From an uncultured Lachnospiraceae bacterium (GTDB lineage Bacteria; Bacillota; Clostridia; Lachnospirales; Lachnospiraceae): DNA of 64,000 nucleotides. The stretch spans positions 1 to 64,000 of the forward strand of contig CACZBD010000021.1 in NCBI GenBank assembly GCA_902779305.1. Direction: 5' to 3'. The notes under the pieces were generated by a model. It was not told the DNA's origin, searched no databases, and saw only the letters and a program-made list of their open reading frames with translations. Below are positions 45,817 through 54,724 of the stretch, in pieces; positions within the stretch are counted from its first letter, which is position 1; each line of letters starts with the position of its first letter. Both the position numbers and the translations under genes were made by a program.

Positions 45817-48459
45817 CTATCTCTTGATATCGATGAACTCGAATTCAAAATCGTCGTCCAGGTCGATGTTCTGCGTATTGTACGGATTCTGTCCGTAAGG
45901 GTTATAGCCGTACTGGCCGTAAGGATCGTAGCCCTGCTGATAACCCTGCGTATATCCCTGCTGGTACGGATCGTACATCTGGCCGGTGTTTCCGTAGGCT
46001 GCCTGCCCGTAAGGATCGTACATCTGGCCCGTATTTCCGTAGGCTGCCTGCCCGTAAGGATCGTACATCTGGCCGGTGTTTCCGTAAGCTGCCTGTCCGT
46101 AAGGATCGTACATCTGGCCCGTATTTCCGTAGGCTGCCTGTCCGTAAGGATCGTACATCTGGCCCGTATTTCCTGCCTGCTGGTAAGTGCTCTGCTGATC
46201 CTGCCTGTAAGCACTCTGCTGATCCTGCGCATAGGCCGGTTCCGTATACTGCTGCGTGGAACTCTGCTGCCAGTATCCGCTTTCCTGCTGCGGAACCGTT
46301 TCCTTGTGGATCTGGGAAGCCGGCTTCACGGCCTTGGAATGATCCGGTTTCGGGATATCCGTCGGAATTTCGACCTTCGACTTTGCGGTTTCCACAACGG
46401 GAACGCTTGCGGGGGCCTTGGGTGCTGCCGGTGCTGCCTGCGCGTTTGCAGGCGCTGCAGACTGAGGCGCGGTTTGCGGTGCCGGTGCGGATGCCGGTGC
46501 ATTTAACGGAACTTCTGCAGCCGCCGCAGCTACGGTTGCCGCAGCAGTCGCATTCACGCCGGCATGTTTGCTGTAAGGCGATTCTCCGCCCTTCGGTCTT
46601 CTCTCATCGGTGTTATCCTTGATCGTGCCTTCCAAAGAGGACCAGTCGATCTCTTCGGGCTCATCAAAATCTAACGCTTTCTTACGTTTCTTTTCTTTCT
46701 TCTTCTCCTCACGGCTCTTGCGCGAGAACAGGCCGGTATCCGCCTCGTCCTCGTAATCGTCGTGGAATTCCGCTTTTGCGCTCGCGGCCTGATCCGAAGG
46801 TGCCGCAGGCGCGGGTGCTGCCGGTGCGACCTGATTTGCAGCCTGATTTGCCGGATGGACAAAATCGCTTACCGAAGCCGCGTTGATCCCGGTATTTTCC
46901 TTCGGCTGCGCAGGTGCTGCCGCCGGTGCGGGTGCTTTTGCTGCTGCCACATTTGCCGGCGCACTCTGCGGGCTGCCCGCTGCAGGCTGGTTTGCGCTCT
47001 GGGACGCCTGGGTGGCCGGCGCCGCCTGATTGGCTGCCTGCGGAGGCGGTGTGCCGAGCTTTGCGGCTGCATCCGCCGGTGTAGTCACGGACTTGGCCGG
47101 CGCCGCGGTCGCAACACTCGTCTGTTCTTTATGCGGATCGTTGACCAGTTTGTCAAAATCAACCGGTTCAAACGTTTCTCCCATTTCCATTCTAGCAAGC
47201 TCGCTTGCGCGGATCCTGCTCGTTTCCTCAACGGAAGGCTCCCTGCGCACGGTCTGCCGTTTCTCTTCTTCCTCTTCCTCATCGATATAGTCGTAACTCT
47301 GATAATCCCTGAGTTTTAAGAAGAAGTTCAGTAAAAAGATGAACATCACAATCATCACGACAGCCATGGCCCCGATGATGATCAGTCTGCGAAGCGCGAC
47401 AGCGCGGTAATCCGTTTCCTCGCCGCTTCCGCCTGTTAAGACGCTTAAAAATCCGCCCTCTTCTTCCTGGCTGTTAACGCTTTCGTTTGCGATCGGAAGG
47501 TATCTCTGGTAAGTGCCGCCGACCTGGTCATACAGATACCAGCCCTTATTTCCTTCCGAGCTGATGGCATAGAGCAGGAAAAAGTCTGTCGCAGGAACAT
47601 CCGTGATCACGGTGGAATCAATGGCGTTCACCGCATAGGCTTCTAAGGTCATGCCGTCCCACTGAAGCGCCGCCTTGGTAAAGCCGTTGGGTGCCTGGAC
47701 CGATTCCGGTGCGCTTAAGATGATGATGTAGCGGTCTTCGATCCCCTGGATCATCTTGAAATCCGAAAGGGTCTCGGTGGCCTGGTCGTAAATATTGAAG
47801 TTCCCGTTTTCTCCGGTGTTGTCCGTTACATAGAGCAGCAGAAGATCTGCCGAATCAAAAGAAGCCGCTTCCACTGTCTGTCCGTCATAGGTTGCCGTGG
47901 TCTTGGTAAACAGAGGCGGCATGTATTCGTCCGCAAACACGGTGGAGATGATCTTGGATCCGTCTTTGGAAACGATGGTTCCCGGCTCCACGCCGGTGGA
48001 ACTTTCCGCAGCCGCAGCAAGAGCTGCAGCCGTGTCTTCTCCTTCCACGCTGATGGTCGCCGCGCCCGTTGCCTGATCCATTCCGTCCTCGTCAAAAATC
48101 ACGGAGCCTTCCACCTGCGCGATGCCGCCGGAAAGCACGGAAAATGTCATTGTCGCGCTTGCGCTTGAAAGCTGCACGAGTCCGTCCCCGCCGCTGTATT
48201 CCTGATCACAGTCCACGAGGGAAAGGCGGTTCGGATCGTAACTGATCCCGACCTGCGGTGTATCTGCAGCACCGTCCGGCGCCTGTGTCTCATAGGTAAC
48301 GCTGACACTGTCTCCCACAACCGCAGCTTCCGGGTCCGCCGTGATCGTAATACTGCCGTCGGCAAATACCGGGACAGCGCACAAAACGGCAACAAGCAAC
48401 ATGACCGTGAAGCCTGTCAGTTTTTTGAACACTCCCCGGCCGCTTTTATTCTGATTCAT
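45817..48459 (-). CDS. Membrane protein with extracellular cohesin-like region and Y/G/Q-rich disordered cytoplasmic tail
   Basis: 880 residues. Signal/anchor at about 12-33, an extracellular beta-sandwich like a cohesin domain (DPEAAVVGDSVSVTYETQ, SYDPNRLSLVDC), more extracellular sequence with hydrolysed-peptide-like strands, then one membrane helix (about 359-381). The cytoplasmic half is low in complexity: acidic segment, Ala/Pro-rich tract, basic KKKEKKRKK patch, and five tandem copies of GNTGQMYDPYGQAAY near the end. ATG at 48459 has AAGGAG seven bases upstream. It is probably co-transcribed with clpC (13 bases) and follows a cell-wall hydrolase gene. Function unknown; it may link wall state to the cytoplasm. 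Confidence 0.85.
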   Translation of the reverse strand: MNQNKSGRGVFKKLTGFTVMLLVAVLCAVPVFADGSITITADPEAAVVGDSVSVTYETQAPDGAADTPQVGISYDPNRLSLVDCDQEYSGGDGLVQLSSASATMTFSVLSGGIAQVEGSVIFDEDGMDQATGAATISVEGEDTAAALAAAAESSTGVEPGTIVSKDGSKIISTVFADEYMPPLFTKTTATYDGQTVEAASFDSADLLLLYVTDNTGENGNFNIYDQATETLSDFKMIQGIEDRYIIILSAPESVQAPNGFTKAALQWDGMTLEAYAVNAIDSTVITDVPATDFFLLYAISSEGNKGWYLYDQVGGTYQRYLPIANESVNSQEEEGGFLSVLTGGSGEETDYRAVALRRLIIIGAMAVVMIVMFIFLLNFFLKLRDYQSYDYIDEEEEEEKRQTVRREPSVEETSRIRASELARMEMGETFEPVDFDKLVNDPHKEQTSVATAAPAKSVTTPADAAAKLGTPPPQAANQAAPATQASQSANQPAAGSPQSAPANVAAAKAPAPAAAPAQPKENTGINAASVSDFVHPANQAANQVAPAAPAPAAPSDQAASAKAEFHDDYEDEADTGLFSRKSREEKKKEKKRKKALDFDEPEEIDWSSLEGTIKDNTDERRPKGGESPYSKHAGVNATAAATVAAAAAEVPLNAPASAPAPQTAPQSAAPANAQAAPAAPKAPASVPVVETAKSKVEIPTDIPKPDHSKAVKPASQIHKETVPQQESGYWQQSSTQQYTEPAYAQDQQSAYRQDQQSTYQQAGNTGQMYDPYGQAAYGNTGQMYDPYGQAAYGNTGQMYDPYGQAAYGNTGQMYDPYGQAAYGNTGQMYDPYQQGYTQGYQQGYDPYGQYGYNPYGQNPYNTQNIDLDDDFEFEFIDIKR
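45955..46172. repeat. 45-bp tandem repeats coding GNTGQMYDPYGQAAY
   Basis: Four full copies and one diverged copy of a 45-base unit, with silent differences (GCCGGT/GCCCGT, TAAGCT/TAGGCT) alternating between copies. This pattern fits repeated unequal exchange of a two-unit block. Confidence 0.9.
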
Positions 48460-48513
48460 AAAATCTCCTTTCAACCGGTCCGTCAGCCGTTCCGGTCTTC
48501 TGTTTCTTGATTA

Positions 48514-50265
48514 TCACTGCAGCGCCTGCAGGCTGATCTGTCCGTTGTCCGTTCCCGAAGTATAGGAAGGTTTCGCACAAGCCTCCTGCGGCATATTTTC
48601 ATAATAAGGGACCTTGAATTCCAGTTCCAGATCCGGATCCGCATATGCACGTTTCAGTCTGGCAGCTTCCGCGGAGGCCGCGCTGATATTGTTCATATAC
48701 TGATGCGCATAGATCCCGTTTTCCTTATTGACGACGTTGAACTTCTGAAAATAAAGGGTATCCTGCCCCTTCTTTACATACTTTTCACTGACATATCTGG
48801 CTGCGCCCATGATGGAACGGTATCTGGAATTCCAGGGCCTTAAATAATCCGCGTCGGTCCCCGAAGCGTAGATCAGGCCGTTTGTTCCGGCGGAAGCCCC
48901 GCCTGCCGCATAGGCGCCGATATTGAAATAATTGAACAGGTTTTCACGGCCCGGCACATCGCCCCTGACGCAGTCGCTCTTACCATAGAGGCCCTGCTCC
49001 TGCAGGCATCTCGATGCCAGGTGATAGGGACTGATCCCGTTCTGTTTGCCGGCATCCAGAAACGTGTTGGCATAGGATCTTGTGATCCCGTCGCTGTCCG
49101 TATAGGAACCGCTCATAAAGGAATTCACAAAGATCGCGCTGCAGCCGGTTTCGTTCTGATAGCTCTTGTACTCGAGTGTTTCAAACTGGAAGATCCCGTT
49201 GTCATCCAGAAAATTTCTCGGATCCAGATAGTAGCAGATCACTTCCGGTGATGCCGCTGCCCAGGCGCCGCCGTCAAAACCGTACCACTGGTTCTTCTCG
49301 CTGTTATACGCTCTCGGGTCTTTCGATTTCCAAGACGGGATCGAAGAAATGGATGTCAGGTTCTTCCCGATGACGCATTCTTCTTCCACCGTTTTATTCC
49401 AGTCAAGTCCGGTCTTTACCGGAACGATCTTCCATTTCGGATATTTCTGATGCAGAAGACGGAGCGGATTCTTGTAGCTTTCCGGGAACTTTGCGATGCA
49501 GTTTTCGAAATCCTCATCGGCGATCTCCGCCTGTTTGCTTCCGCCGCCGGAAAAGTTTACAAAATCGCTTCTGACATACCCTTCTTTTAAGCTTCCCTGA
49601 TGATCGAAGCGGATCCTGTACCAGGTATAATTGTCTTCCGCCCGTTTTTCATCCAAAACCGTGATATCATAACCGGCGTTCAACTGTACCACAACAGCAC
49701 CATTGACTTCCTTTTCCCGGATTCGGACACTGGTGCCTCTGATAAACGCTTTCTTTTCGGTTGTTTCTGCCGCTTCGCCCGCAGGTTCTTTTCCTGCTTC
49801 GCCGTCAGGCTGTTCCGCCGTCTTTTCGGTCTCCGCAGTTTCCGTGGTTTCTTCCGGTTTTGCTTCCGGCTTTTCTTCCGCGGTCTGTGCCGTATTCTCT
49901 TGCTTCGGCTCCGTATTGAGCGTAACGGTTTCCTTGGATTTGCTGACCAGATCGGAACGGATGTATCCGGACTGGTCCTGCAGACGGATCTGATACCACT
50001 TATTCCCGTCAGAGCCTTCCGATTCCGACAGGATCAGGATATTCTCTCCTTCTTTTACGCAAAAGGCGCACTCAGCTGTTGTTGAGGCTGTCTTTCGCAC
50101 AATGCCGCTCCTGCATTTGACCGTCCCTTTTACGGCCTCATCTGCACGCGCGGGCACTGCTGCCATGGTCAGTATGATGATCGAAAACATCACTCCCGAC
50201 AACACGGGCAGCCACGGATGACGCCTCCCTTCAGACGCATCCTGCCATAGTGGCAAAAAATTCAT
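48514..50265 (-). CDS. Secreted cell-wall glucosaminidase with two SH3 domains
   Basis: 583 residues. A hydrophobic export segment at about 20-42 ends in ARA. Two bacterial SH3 domains follow (about 45-115, WYQIRLQDQSGYIRSDLV; and 170-240, WYRIRFDHQGSLKEGYVRSDFV), separated by a Glu/Thr-rich linker. The C-terminal part has the glucosaminidase-type SRCLQEQGLYGKSDC and LFNYFNIGAYAAGG. It probably cleaves peptidoglycan glycan strands. Its promoter (50313-50341) is the strongest in the run and probably also serves the following membrane protein gene and clpC. Confidence 0.87.
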   Translation of the reverse strand: MNFLPLWQDASEGRRHPWLPVLSGVMFSIIILTMAAVPARADEAVKGTVKCRSGIVRKTASTTAECAFCVKEGENILILSESEGSDGNKWYQIRLQDQSGYIRSDLVSKSKETVTLNTEPKQENTAQTAEEKPEAKPEETTETAETEKTAEQPDGEAGKEPAGEAAETTEKKAFIRGTSVRIREKEVNGAVVVQLNAGYDITVLDEKRAEDNYTWYRIRFDHQGSLKEGYVRSDFVNFSGGGSKQAEIADEDFENCIAKFPESYKNPLRLLHQKYPKWKIVPVKTGLDWNKTVEEECVIGKNLTSISSIPSWKSKDPRAYNSEKNQWYGFDGGAWAAASPEVICYYLDPRNFLDDNGIFQFETLEYKSYQNETGCSAIFVNSFMSGSYTDSDGITRSYANTFLDAGKQNGISPYHLASRCLQEQGLYGKSDCVRGDVPGRENLFNYFNIGAYAAGGASAGTNGLIYASGTDADYLRPWNSRYRSIMGAARYVSEKYVKKGQDTLYFQKFNVVNKENGIYAHQYMNNISAASAEAARLKRAYADPDLELEFKVPYYENMPQEACAKPSYTSGTDNGQISLQALQ

Positions 50266-50312
50266 ATACCGATTCCCCCTTCAGTATATAAGACCCCTTT
50301 TTTTACTCCACT

Positions 50313-50341
50313 ATCATACAACCATATGTTGTTTATGTCAA
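50313..50341 (-). promoter_or_regulatory. Strong promoter of the glucosaminidase-clpC run
   Basis: Perfect TTGACA (50341-50336), 17 bases, TATGAT (50318-50313). The spacer contains CATATGGTTG. Confidence 0.8.
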
Positions 50342-50343
50342 CC

Positions 50344-50381
50344 ATATCTTGTTGGCACCAACTGCCTTTTCAACAAGATAT
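50344..50381. repeat. Inverted repeat just upstream of the glucosaminidase promoter
   Basis: Perfect 11-bp arms ATATCTTGTTG (50344-50354) and CAACAAGATAT (50371-50381) with a 16-base loop, immediately upstream of the -35 box. It has no T-run and may bind a regulator. A related word CAACCATATGTTG lies in the promoter spacer. Confidence 0.7.
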
Positions 50382-50448
50382 AGAGCCTTTGTCTTTCGCA
50401 TGGCAACCATTTTCTTACGCATGGTGCCTGTTGCCTTCTGTATGTTGC

Positions 50449-50898
50449 TTATTGTCTTTCGTACCGCCTGCGGCCCTTTGCGTCATACGGGTCGGAAGAA
50501 AGGTATCCGGCCTTTTTCTGCTGCTGTCTGACCACTTTGTTCACCTTATCCTCGCCCATCTTTACTTTCTTTGCGCAGGCTTCGCAATACATACCGGACC
50601 GGATCTCCGCATTGCAGAGCGCGCAGTGCATAAAGACCGTGGAACCGGGCGCCACCTCGATCCGCTCCTCGATCAGAAGCTGTTTGATCCTGGACTGGGA
50701 AACGCCGGTGGCAAGTGCCACTTCCGACTGCGTTGCTCCGGGATGCTGTTCGATGTAATTTCTCACCTTCCCGTAATCGTCATACATCAAATGCCCGCAT
50801 TTTTCGCAGCTGTATTCCCCGACACCGCGATAGACCATATTTCCGCCGCATTCCGGACATTCTGACGGCACTTCTTTAAATGAGATTTTCTTATCCAT
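50449..50898 (-). CDS. Zinc-ribbon/HTH protein (YvyF/TIGR03826-like)
   Basis: 149 residues. An N-terminal four-Cys ribbon (CPECGGNMVYRGVGEYSCEKC), a helix-turn-helix (TQSEVALATGVSQSRIKQLL) and a second Cys cluster (CALCNAEIRSGMYCEAC) are followed by a basic tail. The arrangement resembles the flagellar-operon protein TIGR03826, but no flagellar genes are nearby. It may be a DNA- or RNA-binding regulator. ATG at 50898 has GAGG six bases before it and is preferred to the upstream TTG. It is the last gene of the pur run. Confidence 0.75.
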   Translation of the reverse strand: MDKKISFKEVPSECPECGGNMVYRGVGEYSCEKCGHLMYDDYGKVRNYIEQHPGATQSEVALATGVSQSRIKQLLIEERIEVAPGSTVFMHCALCNAEIRSGMYCEACAKKVKMGEDKVNKVVRQQQKKAGYLSSDPYDAKGRRRYERQ

Positions 50899-50947
50899 AC
50901 GCAACCTCTTATATTATGAATTCCCATGCCCCGCAAATATCCGGACA

Positions 50948-52222
50948 TCATGCCTCATCAATGGCATGTCCGATATCGCTTCTGCAAAATGCATTGTCAA
51001 AATCAACCAGTTTCACGGCTTCGTAGGCATTCGCCCTGGCCGCCTTCAGATCATCTCCGAGCGCCGTAACACCGAGCACCCTTCCGCCGTTTGTGACAAC
51101 CTGTCCCTGTTCGTCAAACTTCGTGCCGGCGTGGAAGCAGAAAATGTCATCCCTGTCTTTAAAGTTTTCAAGTCCTCTGATCGGGAAGCCTTTCTCGTAT
51201 TTCTGCGGATAGCCCTCTGATGCCAGGATCACGCAGACGGCCGCATTGTCTTTGAATTTCAGTTCGATCTGATCAAGCGTTCCGTCAATGCAGGCATCAA
51301 TGACATCGAGAATGTCATTTTCCATGCGGGGCAAAACCACCTGGGCTTCCGGATCGCCGAACCTGGCATTGTATTCAAGCACTTTCGGTCCGTCCTGTGT
51401 CAGCATCAGTCCGAAAAAGATCACGCCCTTAAACGGCCTGCCTTCTTTCTGCATCGCTTCAACGGTCGGCAGATAGATCTTTTCCATGCAGATCTTATGG
51501 ATCTCATCGGTATAAAACGGACTCGGTGAGAATGTGCCCATGCCGCCGGTATTTAATCCCTCGTCATGATCATGCGCGCGTTTATGATCCTGCGCGCTCG
51601 TCATGGTGCGGATCGTCCTGCCGTCACAAAAGCCTAAAACGGATACTTCCCTTCCGGTCATAAATTCTTCCACGACCATACGGTTTCCTGCGCTTCCGAA
51701 CTGTTTGCCGACCATGATGGAAGCAACGCCTTCTTTTGCTTCTTCCAAAGTATTGCAGATCAGCACGCCTTTTCCGAGCGCCAGTCCGTCTGCCTTCAGA
51801 ACGATCGGCATTTTGACAGTTTCCAGATAGGCAAGCGCCTTGTCGGGATCGTCAAAATTCTCATAGGAGGCCGTCGGGATCCCGTACTTTTTCATCAGGT
51901 CTTTGGAAAAAGCTTTGCTGCCTTCTAAGATCGCTGCTTTTTTGTCGGGACCGAATGCGCGCAGACCGGCATCTTTCAAAACATCCACCAGCCCGCCGAC
52001 CAGAGGATCGTCCGGTCCGACGATCACAAGATCCACCGCTTCCTGCTTGGCAAACGAAGCGATCTTGTCAAATTCCATTACGGGGATCGGGACGCACTGC
52101 GCAAGCTCTGCGATCCCGGCATTTCCGGGCGCGCAGTAGATCTTGTCCACCCGTGCGCTCCTGCTGACCTGACGCACGATGGCATGTTCTCTGCCGCCGG
52201 AACCGACTACCAAAACTTTCAT
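50948..52222 (-). CDS. purD: Phosphoribosylamine-glycine ligase
   Basis: 424 residues with the N-terminal VVGSGGREHAI and ATP-grasp core (KADGLALGKGV, GGMGTFSP, EYNARFGDPEAQ). It makes GAR from phosphoribosylamine and glycine. It follows purN after a 293-base gap that holds palindromic repeats, so transcription into purD may be partly uncoupled from the genes upstream. Confidence 0.97.
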   Translation of the reverse strand: MKVLVVGSGGREHAIVRQVSRSARVDKIYCAPGNAGIAELAQCVPIPVMEFDKIASFAKQEAVDLVIVGPDDPLVGGLVDVLKDAGLRAFGPDKKAAILEGSKAFSKDLMKKYGIPTASYENFDDPDKALAYLETVKMPIVLKADGLALGKGVLICNTLEEAKEGVASIMVGKQFGSAGNRMVVEEFMTGREVSVLGFCDGRTIRTMTSAQDHKRAHDHDEGLNTGGMGTFSPSPFYTDEIHKICMEKIYLPTVEAMQKEGRPFKGVIFFGLMLTQDGPKVLEYNARFGDPEAQVVLPRMENDILDVIDACIDGTLDQIELKFKDNAAVCVILASEGYPQKYEKGFPIRGLENFKDRDDIFCFHAGTKFDEQGQVVTNGGRVLGVTALGDDLKAARANAYEAVKLVDFDNAFCRSDIGHAIDEA

Positions 52223-52258
52223 TTCTCTTCCTCCACGACCTGTATCGTTTTTTATATC

Positions 52259-52434
52259 GGATTTTGCAAAACTACATTTCCTCGCTCACTCACCATGTTC
52301 GCTCGGAAAGTGTTTCGCAAAATCCTGCCATATCATTCTTCACTCACTTTGTTCGCCCGGAAAGTGTTTCGTAAAATCCTGCAATATCCTTCTTCACTCA
52401 CTTTGTTCGCTCGGAAAGTGTTTCGCAAAGCCCT
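52259..52434. repeat. Tandem 54-bp palindromic intergenic repeats
   Basis: Three copies of a 54-base unit (CACTCA-TTTGTTCGCTCGGAAAGTGTTTCGCAAA type) start at about 52287, 52341 and 52395. The first lies in a 67-bp palindrome with perfect GGATTTTGC/GCAAAATCC ends (52259-52325). The 293-base gap between purN and purD has no gene; it holds these units and the inverted repeat at 52444-52507. Confidence 0.8.
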
Positions 52435-52443
52435 TGCTGCAGG

Positions 52444-52507
52444 AATTTCGGAAAACCCTTTCGAATGAGCGTAGAATAGCGAATGAGAAAGTGTGTTTTC
52501 CGAAATT
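52444..52507. repeat. Inverted repeat next to the purN stop
   Basis: Perfect 13-bp arms AATTTCGGAAAAC (52444-52456) and GTTTTCCGAAATT (52495-52507) flank a loop with GAATGAGCG and GCGAATGAG words. It follows the purN stop codon directly and may end or protect the purEMN message. Confidence 0.7.
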
Positions 52508-52515
52508 TCACCCTG

Positions 52516-53124
52516 TCAGGATTTCCCGAGCGAAACCTTTCCGTCGGCGATCCTCTGGATCACTTCCGGAAGCAGTTTCCACTCCGCTTCTTCCATGACT
52601 CTTCTCTGCAGGATCTCCGGCGTGTCGCCGTCAAGGACATCCACCGCCTTCTGCATGATGATCGGGCCGGTATCGGTGCCATCGTCAACGAAATGCACCG
52701 TGGCTCCCGTGACTTTCACACCGCGCTTCAATGCCGCTTCATGTACCTTGAGCCCGTAGAAGCCGTCCCCGCAAAAAGACGGGATCAGGCTCGGATGGAT
52801 ATTGATGATCCTGCCGGAAAATGCAGTGACAAATTCACTTGAAAGCACCACCAAAAAGCCTGCCAGCACCACCAGATCCGCGCCGGCATTTTGGATCGCG
52901 TCGATCATGGCATGGTCATAGTCTGATTGGTTTACATAATCCTTCTTCCGGATGCATACCTGATCGATCCCGTTATCCTTCGCACGCTGCAGCGCCTTCG
53001 CATCCGCTTTGTTGCTGAGCACTAGAACAATTTCCGTATTTGTGAGTCTCTTTTCACGGATCGCATCGATGATCGCCTGCAGATTCGTGCCGCCGCCGGA
53101 TACCAGGACCGCGATCTTTAACAT
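52516..53124 (-). CDS. purN: Phosphoribosylglycinamide formyltransferase
   Basis: 202 residues. [14 protein letters not shown] at the start, the substrate-binding stretch [10 protein letters not shown] and [19 protein letters not shown] are all typical of PurN. It transfers a formyl group from 10-formyl-THF to GAR. The start overlaps the purM stop by seven bases. Confidence 0.97.
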   Translation of the reverse strand: MLKIAVLVSGGGTNLQAIIDAIREKRLTNTEIVLVLSNKADAKALQRAKDNGIDQVCIRKKDYVNQSDYDHAMIDAIQNAGADLVVLAGFLVVLSSEFVTAFSGRIINIHPSLIPSFCGDGFYGLKVHEAALKRGVKVTGATVHFVDDGTDTGPIIMQKAVDVLDGDTPEILQRRVMEEAEWKLLPEVIQRIADGKVSLGKS

Positions 53125-54146
53125 AATTCGATTCCTTTCTCACCGGCAACGATCTCCCCGATCCGGTATGCTTTCTCGCCGGCCTCCCCGATCGCCTCGA
53201 TCGTTTTCTTTTCATCTTTTGCATCGACGACGAGCGCCATGCCGATCCCCATATTGAAGGTGTTGTACATCATCTCTTCCGCGATGTTCCCGCTGGTCTT
53301 AAGCAGTTTGAAAATGGGCGGCATCGGATAGGAGTCTTTGCTGATCTTGGCCAGCGCGCCATCCGGCAGCATGCGCGGGATATTCTCATAGAAGCCGCCG
53401 CCGGTGATGTGGCTGCAGCCCTTGATCGTCACGCCTGCCTTCTGCACGGACTGCAGGGCTTTCACATAGATCTTTGTCGGTGTCAGCAGCGCCTCGCCAA
53501 GCGTCATGCCGAGGCAGTCCACGTAATTATGCAGGTTCTCTTCCGTCATCGGGAACACTTTCCTGACAAGGGAAAATCCGTTGGAATGAAGTCCCGAAGA
53601 AGCGATCCCGATCACGGCATCCCCTGCCTTGATCGCATGTCCGTCGATCAGATCTTTCCTGTCCACTACGCCCACACAAAAACCGGCCAGATCGTATTCA
53701 TCTTCCGGCATCAGTCCGGGATGTTCCGCAGTCTCGCCGCCGATGAGCGCGGCGCCTGCCATCGTGCAGCCTTCCGCCACGCCTTTGACGATCGACGCGA
53801 TCTTCTCGGGCTCGTTTTTGCCGCACGCGATATAATCAAGAAAGAACAAAGGCTCGCCGCCGGCACAGGCGACATCATTGACGCACATGGCCACCGCGTC
53901 GATCCCGATGGTGTCATGCCGATCCATCAGAAACGCGATCTTGACTTTCGTGCCGCAGCCGTCGGTTCCGGAAAGCAGGACCGGGTCTTCCATCTCTTTG
54001 ATCTTTTTTAAACTGAACGCGCCGGAAAAACCGCCGAGGCCTCCCAGCACTTCTTCGCGCATGGTCTTCTTCACATGCTCCTTCATCAGCTCCACCGACT
54101 TGTAGCCTGCTTCGATATCCACACCGGCGCTCTTGTAATCCATCAT
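53118..54146 (-). CDS. purM: Phosphoribosylformylglycinamidine cyclo-ligase
   Basis: 342 residues with [31 protein letters not shown], and [13 protein letters not shown], the usual AIR synthetase motifs. It closes the imidazole ring to give AIR. Two bases separate it from purE. Confidence 0.97.
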   Translation of the reverse strand: MMDYKSAGVDIEAGYKSVELMKEHVKKTMREEVLGGLGGFSGAFSLKKIKEMEDPVLLSGTDGCGTKVKIAFLMDRHDTIGIDAVAMCVNDVACAGGEPLFFLDYIACGKNEPEKIASIVKGVAEGCTMAGAALIGGETAEHPGLMPEDEYDLAGFCVGVVDRKDLIDGHAIKAGDAVIGIASSGLHSNGFSLVRKVFPMTEENLHNYVDCLGMTLGEALLTPTKIYVKALQSVQKAGVTIKGCSHITGGGFYENIPRMLPDGALAKISKDSYPMPPIFKLLKTSGNIAEEMMYNTFNMGIGMALVVDAKDEKKTIEAIGEAGEKAYRIGEIVAGEKGIELC

Positions 54147-54148
54147 GA

Positions 54149-54667
54149 TCAGTTCTCCTTGTTTGCCAGGTACTCTCTGTATCCGAGTTCCTGCAGTTTC
54201 TCATCTTTTTTCTCGACTTTTTCCTTCATCTCTTCCTGATAGGTCTTCAGTTTTGCCAGAAGATCCGCATCGGAGATCGCAAGCATTTTGACCGCAAGAA
54301 GCGCTGCGTTAGCCGCGCCGCCGATGGCCACGGTCGCAACCGGGATCCCGCTCGGCATCTGCACGATCGAATACAGCGAATCCCTGCCGCCGAGGCTCGT
54401 GGTATGCATCGGCACACCGATCACCGGAAGCGGAAAGATCGCCGCGCACATACCCGGCAGATGCGCTGCCATGCCCGCGCCAGCGATAATGACTTTCAGA
54501 CCCTTTTTCTCCGCATTCTTCGCATAGGAAAAGAATGTGTCCGGCTCCCTGTGCGCGGAGATGATGGTCATCTCATAATCCACACCGAATCTCTCCAAAA
54601 TGTCCGCCGCCTTGCTCATCACGCCAAGGTCGGAATCGGAACCCATTACGATACCAACTTTGCTCAC
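54149..54667 (-). CDS. purE: N5-carboxyaminoimidazole ribonucleotide mutase
   Basis: 172 residues. [21 protein letters not shown], and [11 protein letters not shown] are diagnostic of PurE. A Lys/Glu-rich C-terminal helix extends the family's common length slightly. No purK is adjacent, so the class (mutase or AIR carboxylase) cannot be decided from the window. It lies 57 bases after the peptidase gene. Confidence 0.96.
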   Translation of the reverse strand: MSKVGIVMGSDSDLGVMSKAADILERFGVDYEMTIISAHREPDTFFSYAKNAEKKGLKVIIAGAGMAAHLPGMCAAIFPLPVIGVPMHTTSLGGRDSLYSIVQMPSGIPVATVAIGGAANAALLAVKMLAISDADLLAKLKTYQEEMKEKVEKKDEKLQELGYREYLANKEN

Positions 54668-54724
54668 CTTAAGCCTCCTCGATCAAATCAAAATTCTGTA
54701 TGAAATACACTGTTTTATTCTATC

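Noticed and set aside
45790..45820. CtsR or CIRCE heat-shock operator directly ahead of clpC
   Set aside because: Only 13 bases separate clpC from the preceding gene and neither operator pattern is present there.
52259..52434. CRISPR array
   Set aside because: The repeats are contiguous 54-bp direct copies with no unique spacers of fixed length and no cas genes.
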